52,531 bases of DNA from Faecalitalea cylindroides ATCC 27803 (GCF_000469305.1 NZ_KI270948.1:1-52531), one strand, 5' to 3'. Shown: positions 43,647 through 52,415, numbered from the stretch's first letter. Made by a program: numbers and translations. The notes: generated by a model not told the origin, from the sequence alone.

Positions 43647-43678
43647 AGCACAGAGAAAAATTTCTCTGTGCTTTTTTC
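43647..43678 (+). terminator. Terminator between thiolase 1 and the repressor gene
   Basis: AAGCACAGAGAAA (43647-43659) pairs perfectly with TTTCTCTGTGCTT (43661-43673) and is followed by T-rich sequence. The genes on either side converge, so it may act in both directions. Confidence 0.88.
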
Positions 43679-44268
43679 TATGCCAGATCTTTTCGAATAA
43701 AACGAACTAGCCCTATAATCCGAACGGGTGTTTCCTCTACCTCTTTCATTGTAAAGAACTTTGATTCATACTTTGAGTTAGCCGGTTCTAAAATCATAAG
43801 ATTATCTTTGAAATATACTTTTTTGATCGTTGCCTCTTCCTCGATCATTACGATAGCAATTTGTCCAGATTGAACAGTGTCACACTTCTTAACATATACA
43901 AGATCACCATCATAGATATGTGCTCCTTCCATAGAATCTCCGACAACTCTTAAAAAGTAATCACCTTTCTGAGCATCTGATTGCCCAAGTTCCAAATATC
44001 CTTCGATATCTTGATCTGCCCAAAGATCATACCCTGCTTTTACATTCCCTAAGATTGGTTTGATACGATCTGTTTCTTCAATTACTTTTTCAACATCGCA
44101 ATCTAAGACAGTTGAAAGTTTTTGAATGGTCGTTTTTTTTAACTTTGTGCTTTCACCATTGATCCATCGATAATAAGTTGATACAGATACACCAACTTCT
44201 TTAGCTACATCCGCATGACTTAAATTATTTTGAATTTCAAATTGCACTAGCAGTTCTCTTAAGGTCAT
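43678..44268 (-). CDS. LexA/CI-like repressor with self-cleaving S24 domain
   Basis: The protein has 196 residues. An N-terminal Xre-type helix-turn-helix (about 3-60, with SHADVAKEVGVSVSTYYRWING) is joined to a peptidase S24 domain. The dyad is Ser112 (GDSMEG) and Lys149 (ATIKK), and Ala78-Gly79 is the likely autocleavage bond. It is therefore a damage-sensing repressor of the phage CI/HdiR type rather than classical LexA, whose winged-helix domain is absent. It is divergent from a UmuC-like polymerase, which it probably controls. The ATG at 44266-44268 follows GGAGTG at eight bases; earlier in-frame starts are too close. Confidence 0.85.
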   Translation of the reverse strand: MTLRELLVQFEIQNNLSHADVAKEVGVSVSTYYRWINGESTKLKKTTIQKLSTVLDCDVEKVIEETDRIKPILGNVKAGYDLWADQDIEGYLELGQSDAQKGDYFLRVVGDSMEGAHIYDGDLVYVKKCDTVQSGQIAIVMIEEEATIKKVYFKDNLMILEPANSKYESKFFTMKEVEETPVRIIGLVRFIRKDLA

Positions 44269-44296
44269 ATGCATCACTCCATATTACATATGATAA

Positions 44297-44314
44297 CAAA
44301 TATAATTTTATTTG
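44297..44314. promoter_or_regulatory. Candidate operator of the LexA/CI-like repressor
   Basis: CAAATA and TATTTG form a perfect 6+6 inverted repeat with a 6-base spacer in the divergent region 44269-44409. A smaller palindrome CATAT-TAC-ATATG lies at 44280-44292. I found no GAAC-N4-GTTC box. A TATAAT for the polymerase operon is at 44379-44384. Confidence 0.4.
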
Positions 44315-44409
44315 CAAAATTAAAACATTAAATAATTCACAAATTCCCAAATCTATCTTGTTTTAAGAATTGGATAGTTATAATATGAATTCACAGAGGA
44401 GTGATATAG

Positions 44410-45666
44410 ATGGACAAATATTATTTATGTATCGATCTTAAATCCTTTTATGCTTCAGTAGAGTGTGTAGAAAGAGGACTAGATCCATTTAAAGTAAACT
44501 TAGTCGTTGCCGACCCTACAAGAGGGCCTGGTGCTATTACTTTAGCGGCCACACCTGCAATCAAAAAACTTGGCATAAAAAGTCGAGGAAGGATCTTTGA
44601 GATTCCCAAGCACATCAAATATGAAATTGCCATGCCAAGAATGAAATTATACATGGAATATGCGGCCAGGATCCATGAAATATTCTTAAAATATATATCC
44701 AGCGAAGATATCCATGTTTATTCGATCGATGAATCTTTCTTAGATATCTCTTCATATCTAAATCTATATAAAATGAACCCAAAACAAATTGCTTTGATGA
44801 TCATTCAAGATATTTTTAAAGAAACCGGCATAACTGCAACTGCTGGAATTGGAACCAATTTGTTCTTAAGCAAGATTGCCTTGGACATCATGGCGAAACA
44901 CGCTCCAGATTATATAGCTTATCTTGATGAGGATATCTTTAAACAAACATTATGGTATCATACACCTTTAACGGATTTTTGGATGATTGGACCAGGAACC
45001 GTAAAACGATTGAACGCTTTAGGAATACAAGATCTATATGGTGTAGCTCATTATCCTGAAAAAGATTTATATAAAACTTTTGGTGTCAATGCAGAATACT
45101 TGATCGATCATTCCTGGGGCAAGGAACCAACAACTATTGCAGATATCAAAAATTATGTTCCACAAGCCAATTCAATTTCCAATTCTCAAATCCTTTTTGA
45201 AGACTATTCCTATGATGATGCTTATTTAGTCATGAAAGAAATGGTTGATATCAATGTTTTAACTTTAATAGAACGACATCTAGTTACAAATCACATTTCC
45301 CTTTTCATCGGATATTCCAAAGATATCATTCCCCCTTCTCGAGTGAGTCGACAAATAACTAACACAACAAATTCGTGCCGTGTTTTATTAGACGAATTTA
45401 AGCGATTATATAAAATAGGTGTGAATCCTAACTACCCCATCCGCCATATTGCCATCAGTTTTGGCAACGTAAAAAGTGAATTATATGAGCAATTTGACTT
45501 ATTTACCGATCCTGAAGATATTGAAAAAGAAAAAAGAATCCAGCAAACAATCCTGTCAATTCATCATAAATATGGCAAGAATTCTGTCTTAAAAGGAATG
45601 AATTACTTAAAAAGAGCTACAGCCAAAAAAAGAAATACATTAGTAGGTGGTCACAATGCCGATTAG
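44410..45666 (+). CDS. UmuC/UvrX-like Y-family DNA polymerase
   Basis: This 418-residue translesion polymerase belongs to the ImpB/MucB/SamB group. The metal ligands are Asp9 (CIDLKSFYASVEC) and Asp107/Glu108 (SIDESFLD). A helix-hairpin-helix segment near 195-215 (DFWMIGPGTVKRLNALGI) and a C-terminal little finger follow. It differs clearly from the DinB at 3810 and is likely damage-inducible through the divergent repressor. It overlaps the start of the YolD-like gene, as is common for UvrX-YolD pairs. GAGGAGTG precedes the ATG. Confidence 0.9.
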   Translation: MDKYYLCIDLKSFYASVECVERGLDPFKVNLVVADPTRGPGAITLAATPAIKKLGIKSRGRIFEIPKHIKYEIAMPRMKLYMEYAARIHEIFLKYISSEDIHVYSIDESFLDISSYLNLYKMNPKQIALMIIQDIFKETGITATAGIGTNLFLSKIALDIMAKHAPDYIAYLDEDIFKQTLWYHTPLTDFWMIGPGTVKRLNALGIQDLYGVAHYPEKDLYKTFGVNAEYLIDHSWGKEPTTIADIKNYVPQANSISNSQILFEDYSYDDAYLVMKEMVDINVLTLIERHLVTNHISLFIGYSKDIIPPSRVSRQITNTTNSCRVLLDEFKRLYKIGVNPNYPIRHIAISFGNVKSELYEQFDLFTDPEDIEKEKRIQQTILSIHHKYGKNSVLKGMNYLKRATAKKRNTLVGGHNAD

Positions 45667-45973
45667 AGTTCGGGCTCAACGAGCACAGATGTTTCAATCG
45701 TTTGATTCTTTAAGAGGATTTCGAGAAATCATCAAACAAACAGAAAGGATCATTGTACCAAAAAGAGAGCTTTCCAACGATGATCTTGAACTTTTAGACA
45801 GAACCGTTCATCAAGTACAACCTGGTATGGTGATTAAAGTCATTTATTATGATAAAGGTCAATATGTACAATTTAAAGGAAAAGTAGCAAAACTTGATTT
45901 TGAAAACAAAAAGATCCAAATTGTCAAAAAGACTTTGGATCTTAATGATATTGTAGAAATGGATATAGAATGA
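45656..45973 (+). CDS. YolD-like protein
   Basis: This 105-residue protein of the YolD-like family is regularly found beside UmuC/UvrX polymerases; a role as an auxiliary, UmuD-like partner has been proposed. It has a basic N-terminus (RVRAQRAQMFQSFDSLRGF) followed by a small beta-rich domain (GMVIKVIYYDKGQYVQFKGKVAKLD...). The ATG at 45656 lies inside the polymerase gene end, with AGGTGG five bases upstream. A GTG nine bases earlier has no spaced ribosome site. Confidence 0.82.
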   Translation: MPIRVRAQRAQMFQSFDSLRGFREIIKQTERIIVPKRELSNDDLELLDRTVHQVQPGMVIKVIYYDKGQYVQFKGKVAKLDFENKKIQIVKKTLDLNDIVEMDIE

Positions 45974-46002
45974 TCTCTTTTCAAAAATCTCACTACTAAA
46001 TT

Positions 46003-46207
46003 TTATTCATCTCCTGTTTTTAAGATGGATAGAACATATAATGTAAGAAATGCAAGAGTAACCAGGAAATATAAAGGCCAGGACCAATATTCCTGTGAAA
46101 ATCGATTTGAAAAAGGATACATCAAACTTGGCGCCTGTAAATAGTCAAAATATTGAATAAAAACAAACAACCCAAAAGAAATAGAAATTATGATCAGGAT
46201 TCTATTA
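46003..46207 (-). pseudogene. Out-of-frame C-terminal end of the FtsX-like permease
   Basis: Directly after the permease stop (46194-46196), another minus-strand frame is open to a TAA at 46003-46005. It encodes about 67 residues with two membrane helices (ILIIISISFGLFVFIQYF and YFLVTLAFLTLYVLSIL) joined by a hydrophilic loop. These are the two last helices that the permease lacks. A single-base shift near 46197-46214 would join the frames. It has no start codon or ribosome site of its own. Confidence 0.65.
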
Positions 46208-48440
46208 GTATTTCATACAATTTTATTTTATGAAGGATTGATTTATCAATTCCTAATTGATGATAAATCTTTATCTTGTCTTTAACATCAGCATTTTTTT
46301 GTCTAAACAAGATATACTGCGTAAATAAAACAATAGCTATAACAATTGTAAGAATCACAGAATTTAAGACCATGTTATTTTGAATCGTTTCCTGCTGAAT
46401 TCTTTTATTCTGTGCATTGTTAAAAAAACTGAGATCATTTTTTGCGCAAATACTAGCATAGAAAGCTTCCGTTGGTTCCTGCTGTATGTTTTTATCTAAA
46501 TATAGGTAAAGTTGATTTACCTGTCCTTTTGAGTCAAAGAAAGTTGGAGAAACGAACACAGTATAAGGCGTCTCGTTATTTAATGATGGATCGTATTCTT
46601 CAAAAACATGACGAATGATTCCTCCAACTTTGGCTTCTTTTTGAAAGCCATCCGCTGTTCGTAAAGTTAATTTTGTTCCGATCTTAATTGTGTCTTCTTG
46701 AACAACCTTATTTAAATCATAAAATGTATTTGGATCAGTACTGACGTATGCCGTATTCTGTGTATCGAATAAATTTTCTGTTGTATATTCAGGAAGATAA
46801 ATATAAATTTCTTTTCCCTTTAAGAAAGCTTCTTCATTAAACTCTCCATCATCTATGTTGTCTTTTAAAAATTTTAGATACTCGGTTTGTTTTGCACTGT
46901 ATACATTTGGAAATAAACACTTTTGATTCTGCCAATCATAATCCATAAAGTGCGTTAAATGGTTTTCCATACCTTTCTTGTCCCATAAAAAAGATTGTTC
47001 TATTTCAGGCCATGTAACAGCAACATCGTAATTCAAATTTGAACTATAGTAGTTTTCAATGGATTGATTTGAAAGCAAGACATCCAGCTGGTCACTAATA
47101 TCTTGCTGCTTCGTTCTATAACCGATTACTCGATCGCCATTATCATCAACAACTTCATATTTAAAAGAAGTTACATTTTTACCAGCTATCTGAATATCCG
47201 GTTGTGTATAAATTTCATTTAATTGATATTGTTCATGAATTTGTAAGGTCAATGAGTGATACAACAAAGTTAATAAAACTACAGATATGGAAATACGTAA
47301 TAGTTCTCTTTTGTGATGAAAACGAAACGAACGAACAAACAATGAAAAAGGTGTTTGTTTCTTGTATCGGACTTTAATTGTTTTCTTTATGATTGTTTTT
47401 TGACTTGAAAAGGAATTTACATTGATTGACACAGAAGAAATATAAATATAACAAATCAAAACGATCATACTTAAGCTAAACAAATAAACCATCAAACTGA
47501 TTAAAGATACCCATATATTTATTGATAAAACGATACAAATGATCAAATAAACACATAAAGGAAGACAAATCGACTTAAATAATAAAGAGGTAAAATCTTT
47601 AACCAGCATCTTATTATCCGTTCCTAATGATTTTAAGATTTGGATTTCTTTTGTATGCTGATTTGCCCAATGAATAAAGACATAAGCGATTAATAAAATA
47701 GAATAACAAACCGTGAATATGCCTAATAGAGTAAATGGTATATTTTGATCAGAAAAAGGATCATAAGTAAATTCAACATATGCATTCATGACAATATCAT
47801 CATCAATTTGAATTTCATTAATCGAATCAATATATCCTTCTTTGGCAATTAAAAACAAATTTTTAGATATAATTGTATCTTCACTAGGAAATATAAAGAA
47901 TGATGCAAGCGTTCCAACAGTTGTCCAACTTGACGAATAGTTATTAATGACACCCGAAAGTACATACTCTCTATGAATAACAGAGTCATCCATGTGTATG
48001 TCTAAATTTACTTTTTGATCTAATTCATAATCAATGCCCAGCAAATCCAAAACATATGCTTCAATCGCAATTTCGTTTTTATTTTCAGGCATATGTCCTG
48101 CTTTCATAGAAATATTAGACATTTCAAGAAAATCTTTATCTACATACCCGATTGAACCTTTATATTCTGTATCTTCTATAACCTCTCCGACAATGTTCAT
48201 GTTTCCAATAGAGCGGATCATTTGATTGGACACAATCTTTGATTCAGAAGTTTCAGAAATATCGTAAACTGCTGCATTCCATGCACCATAAACAGCCTGG
48301 TTTTGCTCTCTTTTTATTTCAAAAATTCTTATCTGCATGAATATAGAAAAAAGTATGATCATTAAAGATACAAACAGGATCAAAGAAAGTGAGAAAGATA
48401 ATTTCTTATTTTTTGAATAGTATTTGAATTTTCTTTTCAT
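46194..48440 (-). CDS. FtsX-like ABC transporter permease, frameshifted at its 3' end
   Basis: The readable frame has 748 residues. Helix one is at about 16-37, an extracytoplasmic domain at about 40-230 and three helices at about 240-345. A further helix at about 380-400 follows, then a second large outer domain (about 405-690) and one helix near 697-715. This is two repeats of the one-plus-three FtsX/MacB layout, with the last two helices missing and present in another frame downstream. It follows a sensor kinase and response regulator, as in Bce-like peptide-sensing modules. No ATPase gene is adjacent. Activity of the truncated form is doubtful. Confidence 0.8.
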   Translation of the reverse strand: MKRKFKYYSKNKKLSFSLSLILFVSLMIILFSIFMQIRIFEIKREQNQAVYGAWNAAVYDISETSESKIVSNQMIRSIGNMNIVGEVIEDTEYKGSIGYVDKDFLEMSNISMKAGHMPENKNEIAIEAYVLDLLGIDYELDQKVNLDIHMDDSVIHREYVLSGVINNYSSSWTTVGTLASFFIFPSEDTIISKNLFLIAKEGYIDSINEIQIDDDIVMNAYVEFTYDPFSDQNIPFTLLGIFTVCYSILLIAYVFIHWANQHTKEIQILKSLGTDNKMLVKDFTSLLFKSICLPLCVYLIICIVLSINIWVSLISLMVYLFSLSMIVLICYIYISSVSINVNSFSSQKTIIKKTIKVRYKKQTPFSLFVRSFRFHHKRELLRISISVVLLTLLYHSLTLQIHEQYQLNEIYTQPDIQIAGKNVTSFKYEVVDDNGDRVIGYRTKQQDISDQLDVLLSNQSIENYYSSNLNYDVAVTWPEIEQSFLWDKKGMENHLTHFMDYDWQNQKCLFPNVYSAKQTEYLKFLKDNIDDGEFNEEAFLKGKEIYIYLPEYTTENLFDTQNTAYVSTDPNTFYDLNKVVQEDTIKIGTKLTLRTADGFQKEAKVGGIIRHVFEEYDPSLNNETPYTVFVSPTFFDSKGQVNQLYLYLDKNIQQEPTEAFYASICAKNDLSFFNNAQNKRIQQETIQNNMVLNSVILTIVIAIVLFTQYILFRQKNADVKDKIKIYHQLGIDKSILHKIKLYEILIES

Positions 48441-48495
48441 ACTGTCTCCTTACGATCCCATTTTAATAAACGCAAGATTACAAATGCATCACAAT

Positions 48496-49614
48496 TTAAA
48501 TATTAATTCTTTCTAATTTGTTGACAGGTAAAAGAATCCTAAAAGTAGTCTTATTTTCTTGGGATGAGACATCGATGCTTCCAAAATGATGTTCAATAAT
48601 TTCCTTTGTCATATTTAAACCAATACCATAATGGTTATCATTATGATTTGATGTTTCATACCGCTTAAATAAATCTATTTGCTTATCAACTGAATATCCG
48701 TGATCCTGAATTTGGATGATAGCTTGATTCTTTTCTTCTTTTAAATCAACGTAAATTTTAGTATTTTCAAAGGCGTATTCTAAACAATTGATCAGAATAC
48801 TTTCAAGAGCTTCTTGTATCCAAAATGGATCCATAAATAAATAAAACTCTTTTGTATTTAATTCAAATTGAATGTTCTTCTGATAAGCCTGTTCTTGTAC
48901 ATCCAAAACAACTTGTTTAATACACGATTCTAAATTATAAAATTTAAATTGATAATGAAGATTGTTTTGTCGAATTGAATATCCTTTTAAAAAGTCATTT
49001 GTCAGTTTATTTATTTTTTCTAATTGGTGATCGATCCTTTCTATATATCCCTTATTTCCCTCATCATCATTTAATAAGTCTACATTCAAAAAACATGTAG
49101 ATAAAGAAGATTTGATTTGATGTGCCATATTTTCATATTCTTGATTTTGTTTTTGTTGATCCAACGACATCGATACAATCCTAGCCTCATATTCCTTTTT
49201 AATTTTATTCACCTCATATACAATGTCATTTTCAAGATCTTCCTGACCCTGAATGGCCAGGATCGTTTTTTCTTTATCTTCATTCATTAACTTTTGCCGG
49301 CGAATCAAATAGAATAAAAAGCCAAAAAAGATTAAACAAATCAAGATCATAATGCAACAAAAATATGTATTTTTGAATAAGCATATAAAAAGATATGTCA
49401 CTCCACTTTGCCCATATCCAAGATTATCTAATTCATCATATGCATGAATAATTGTTGTTTGATCAGGCTTATTAAAAAGAGAATATAAAGGGTCTTTGGC
49501 AGTCGCAATCGTTATCATCTGATTTAAATAATCATGCGCCAAAAGAAATAGAAAGAATAAGATCAAAAATAGTATGATAGCTAGAGGAATGAGTAATTTA
49601 TAGCTTTTTTTCAT
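48496..49614 (-). CDS. Membrane sensor histidine kinase
   Basis: This 372-residue kinase has helix one at about 7-27, an outer loop of about 57 residues, helix two at about 83-104, a coiled linker and the kinase core. The phosphoacceptor is His165 in ENMAHQIKSSLST. The ATPase domain has an N-box (ILINCLEYAFENT), DHGYSVD and GIGLNMTKEIIEHH. The ATG at 49612-49614 overlaps the regulator stop as ATGA, with AGGTGG upstream. It partners the OmpR-type regulator upstream and probably senses a signal handled by the permease downstream. Confidence 0.9.
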   Translation of the reverse strand: MKKSYKLLIPLAIILFLILFFLFLLAHDYLNQMITIATAKDPLYSLFNKPDQTTIIHAYDELDNLGYGQSGVTYLFICLFKNTYFCCIMILICLIFFGFLFYLIRRQKLMNEDKEKTILAIQGQEDLENDIVYEVNKIKKEYEARIVSMSLDQQKQNQEYENMAHQIKSSLSTCFLNVDLLNDDEGNKGYIERIDHQLEKINKLTNDFLKGYSIRQNNLHYQFKFYNLESCIKQVVLDVQEQAYQKNIQFELNTKEFYLFMDPFWIQEALESILINCLEYAFENTKIYVDLKEEKNQAIIQIQDHGYSVDKQIDLFKRYETSNHNDNHYGIGLNMTKEIIEHHFGSIDVSSQENKTTFRILLPVNKLERINI

Positions 49615-50261
49615 AAGATCCACCTATATCCTTTATTTCTAGAACTTTCAATATATTTACCATTTAATTTGCTATTTAATTCAGAAACTCGTGTACTTAC
49701 AGTAGCTAAAGATGTTTCATGATTGGTCTTTGAATAAATAGCTTTTGCTAAATCTTGTCGACTTACATAATTAGGATATTTTGAAAATAAACTTTCCACG
49801 ATAGCAACTTCGCTAATAGATAACGAAAAAGTTGTTTCCTCAATTGTAAGTGTTTGCTGATTTAAGTTTAATATTGAATCGTTAAGTGAGATTGTTTGAT
49901 TCCATTTCCCTGCTCTTTTTAAAACAGATTGAATTTTTGCTAGAAGAACCTTTATACGAAATGGTTTTTCAATATAATCATCTGCATCAAATTCATAACT
50001 TTTTAAAATACTTGATTCATTTGTATCTGAAGAAATAAAGGCAATTGGAGCATCGGTAATTTCTCGAATTAATTTACATAAATCTAATCCACATCCATCC
50101 GGCAATCGATTATCTATTAGATAACAGTCATATGCTCTATTTAATTCTTGATAAGCTTGTTCAAATGTATAACATATCATGACATCAAAAGCATTATGTT
50201 CCAGGATATCTTTTAATGTATAAGCCAATTCTTTATCATCTTCAATAATTAATATTTTCAT
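49611..50261 (-). CDS. OmpR-family response regulator
   Basis: The protein has 216 residues: a receiver domain (1-118) with acidic pocket Asp8/Asp9, phosphorylation site Asp50 (YLIDNRLPDG) and Lys99 (EKPF), then a winged-helix DNA-binding domain (about 125-216). It would regulate transcription when phosphorylated by the downstream kinase. It is the first gene of a three-gene unit with its kinase and the permease. Confidence 0.92.
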   Translation of the reverse strand: MKILIIEDDKELAYTLKDILEHNAFDVMICYTFEQAYQELNRAYDCYLIDNRLPDGCGLDLCKLIREITDAPIAFISSDTNESSILKSYEFDADDYIEKPFRIKVLLAKIQSVLKRAGKWNQTISLNDSILNLNQQTLTIEETTFSLSISEVAIVESLFSKYPNYVSRQDLAKAIYSKTNHETSLATVSTRVSELNSKLNGKYIESSRNKGYRWIL

Positions 50262-50281
50262 AATAAATTCCTTCTATAAAC

Positions 50282-50310
50282 ATTTTATTATTAAGAAACA
50301 TATTATGTAA
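50282..50310 (-). promoter_or_regulatory. Probable promoter of the two-component/permease unit
   Basis: On the minus strand TTACAT (50305-50310), 17 bases, TAAAAT (50282-50287), upstream of the regulator ATG. A perfect inverted repeat GTTAAAA-N9-TTTTAAC lies at 50328-50350 in the same divergent gap. Confidence 0.45.
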
Positions 50311-50350
50311 AATGAAATTATTAAGTTGTTAAAAAAAAGATGATTTTAAC

Positions 50351-50370
50351 TTGTGAAAAAAATAATTTGT
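50351..50370 (+). promoter_or_regulatory. Shared 20-base element upstream of the second thiolase promoter
   Basis: TTGTGAAAAAAATAATTTGT is the exact reverse complement of the element at 42325-42344. It ends three bases before the -35 box of thiolase 2. Confidence 0.6.
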
Positions 50371-50373
50371 TCA

Positions 50374-50402
50374 TTGATTTTAAGAGTTACCTGTGATAAA
50401 GT
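50374..50402 (+). promoter_or_regulatory. Promoter of the second thiolase gene
   Basis: -35 TTGATT (50374-50379), 17 bases, -10 TAAAGT (50397-50402), helped by an extended -10 TGA just before it. The ATG is at 50451 with GGAGGAAATG-type ribosome site. Confidence 0.6.
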
Positions 50403-50450
50403 CATGTGTGTAAGATAATTTACTTATCTCAATAATGGAGGAAATGAAAA

Positions 50451-51635
50451 ATGAGTAAAAAAATTGTTTTAGCTGGTGCTTGTCGTACTGCTATTGGTAA
50501 AATGGGCGGTGCTCTAAGCAATACACCTGCAGCTGATCTTGGTGCTATCGTCATCAAAGAAGCTTTAAATCGTGCTGGTGTTAAACCAGAACAAGTTGAT
50601 GAAGTTTTGATGGGATGCGTTATTCAGGCTGCACAGGGACAGAACGTTGCTCGTCAGGCATCTATCAAAGCTGGTTTACCTATTGAAGTACCTGCTGTTA
50701 CATTAAACGTTGTTTGTGGTTCAGGTCTTAACTGTGTTAACCAGGCTGCAGCTATGATCAAAGCTGGTATGGCTGATATCGTTGTAGCTGGTGGTATGGA
50801 AAACATGTCAATGGCTCCATATGCACTTACAAAAGCACGTTTCGGTTACCGTATGAATGATGCTAAGATCATTGATACAATGACTAATGATGCATTAACT
50901 GATGCATTCAATCATTACCATATGATGATCACGGCAGAAAACATCTGTGATAAATATGGTTTAACTCGTGAAGAATTAGACGAATTTGCTGCTAATTCTC
51001 AGCAGAAAACTGAAAAAGCTCAGAATGAAGGAAAATTCGATGATGAAATCGTTCCAGTTCCAGTAAAAGTTAAAAAAGAAATCGTTGAATTTAAGAAAGA
51101 CGAAGGCCCTCGTGCTGGATCAACTGTTGAAACATTATCAAAACTTCGTTGCTGCTCTGGTAAAGAAGGCGGATTGGTTACAGCTGGTAATGCTTCAGGT
51201 ATTAACGATGGAGCTGCTGCAATCGTAGTAATGAGCGAAGAAAAAGCTAAAGAATTAGGCGTTACACCTATGGCTACTTGGGTAGATGGTGCTCTTGCTG
51301 GTGTTGAACCAGAAATTATGGGTATCGGACCAGTTGCTGCTACAAGAAAAGTTATGGAACGTACAGGTTTAACTGTAGATGATATGGATCTAATTGAAGC
51401 AAACGAAGCTTTCGCTGCTCAGAGCGTTGCTGTTGCTAAAGACCTTAACTTTGATATGAGCAAAGTTAACGTAAACGGTGGAGCTATCGCATTAGGACAC
51501 CCTGTCGGTGCTTCTGGATGCCGTATCCTAGTTACCCTACTACATGAAATGCAGAAACGCGATGCTAAGAAAGGTTTAGCTACTCTTTGCATCGGTGGAG
51601 GAATGGGTTGCGCTACAATCGTTGAACGCGACTAA
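50451..51635 (+). CDS. Acetyl-CoA acetyltransferase (thiolase) 2
   Basis: This 394-residue thiolase has the catalytic Cys89 (NVVCGSG), His350 (ALGHPVG) and Cys380 (TLCIGGG). It is similar in layout to the thiolase at 42425 but clearly diverged. It is a single-gene unit with its own promoter and terminator, and carries the same upstream element as thiolase 1, so both are probably controlled together. It may act in the same acetyl-CoA condensation or prefer longer acyl-CoAs; the sequence does not tell. Confidence 0.92.
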   Translation: MSKKIVLAGACRTAIGKMGGALSNTPAADLGAIVIKEALNRAGVKPEQVDEVLMGCVIQAAQGQNVARQASIKAGLPIEVPAVTLNVVCGSGLNCVNQAAAMIKAGMADIVVAGGMENMSMAPYALTKARFGYRMNDAKIIDTMTNDALTDAFNHYHMMITAENICDKYGLTREELDEFAANSQQKTEKAQNEGKFDDEIVPVPVKVKKEIVEFKKDEGPRAGSTVETLSKLRCCSGKEGGLVTAGNASGINDGAAAIVVMSEEKAKELGVTPMATWVDGALAGVEPEIMGIGPVAATRKVMERTGLTVDDMDLIEANEAFAAQSVAVAKDLNFDMSKVNVNGGAIALGHPVGASGCRILVTLLHEMQKRDAKKGLATLCIGGGMGCATIVERD

Positions 51636-51655
51636 TTAAATCTCCCAATAAAAGT

Positions 51656-51690
51656 AAAGAAGAAACTCTAAATTGAGTTTCTTCTTTTTT
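51656..51690 (+). terminator. Intrinsic terminator of thiolase 2
   Basis: GAAGAAACTC (51659-51668) pairs perfectly with GAGTTTCTTC (51675-51684) around TAAATT, followed by T6. Confidence 0.92.
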
Positions 51691-51770
51691 AATAATTATA
51701 TTTTTAAAAATATTAATAATCAATTTTTCAATAAAGTGATAAAATCAAATTAGATTTTAAGGACGATATT

Positions 51771-51950
51771 ATGATAAAGAAGAATAAAGAAAAATTTATT
51801 TTTACATGTTTCTTGTTATCTTCAATATGTATTTTGTTTGTAGCTCTTATGAACTTTTTAGATGGGAATACAACAATTGGTATAACATTTTTACTTTTAG
51901 GGCTATCTTTTTTTCTATTATCAACAACTCATTTAAAGAGTCATTCGTGA
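51771..51950 (+). CDS. Small two-helix membrane protein
   Basis: A 59-residue protein starts MIKKNKEKF and has two hydrophobic segments (about 9-30 and 36-52) joined by a short DGNTT turn, with a basic N-terminus predicted inside. AAGGA lies seven bases before the ATG. I do not recognise a family. It stands alone between the thiolase terminator and the broken nucleotidyltransferase gene. Evidence is the ribosome site and the membrane-protein composition only. Confidence 0.55.
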   Translation: MIKKNKEKFIFTCFLLSSICILFVALMNFLDGNTTIGITFLLLGLSFFLLSTTHLKSHS

Positions 51951-51997
51951 AGTAGTTTTTTATAAGCTATTTTATATAAGTATGGAGGAAAGATATC

Positions 51998-52387
51998 TTG
52001 TATAAACAAGTTTTTAAAAAATTAAAAGAAATTGGTCAGCACACATCTGATATAGATTGTATTCTTGTCGTAGGTTCAGTCGCAAGAGGAACAAATATTA
52101 TGGGCTCAGATTTGGATATTATGATTATTTCAAGTAATAAATCATTTTTGGTACATGATAAAAGTTTTATAGAATACTTTGGGATAGTCTGTAATTCCAA
52201 AATAGAATGTTATGGTACTTGTACATCCATTCGAGTTTGGTATCAAGATGAAAATGAGATTGAATTTTGAATCGTGGATCCTTCATGGATTTCTTTACCT
52301 TTAGATTCTGGTACAAGAAAAGTATTAACTGGAGGGTATAAGATCATCATTGATAAGAAACATTATTGTCAAAATTTACCACTTTAA
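51998..52387 (+). pseudogene. Nucleotidyltransferase-domain gene interrupted by an in-frame TGA
   Basis: A TTG start with GGAGG upstream opens a MNT/MJ0435-type nucleotidyltransferase. The motif GSVARGTNIMGSDLDIMI (about 26-43) holds the Gly-Ser and the two metal aspartates. A TGA at 52268-52270 ends it after 90 residues. The same frame then continues 38 more codons (IVDPSWISLPLDSGTRKVLTGGYKII...) to a TAA at 52385-52387. That tail matches the usual end of this family, where glycine is expected at the TGA position, so one G-to-T change (GGA to TGA) would explain it. Confidence 0.7.
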
Positions 52388-52415
52388 AAAATATATCTTT
52401 TTTTGTAAAAAATAC

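Noticed and set aside
44324-44343. A further possible copy of the butyrate element (16 of 20 matches) near the LexA/CI-like gene
   Set aside because: It is AT-rich, lies about 12 bases from any plausible -35 box rather than 3-5, and next to unrelated genes. Chance is the simpler explanation.
52268-52270. UGA recoding (selenocysteine, Trp or Gly) in the nucleotidyltransferase
   Set aside because: UGA ends several intact genes in this window, no selenocysteine-insertion-like stem is evident after it, and the expected residue is glycine. A nonsense mutation is simpler.
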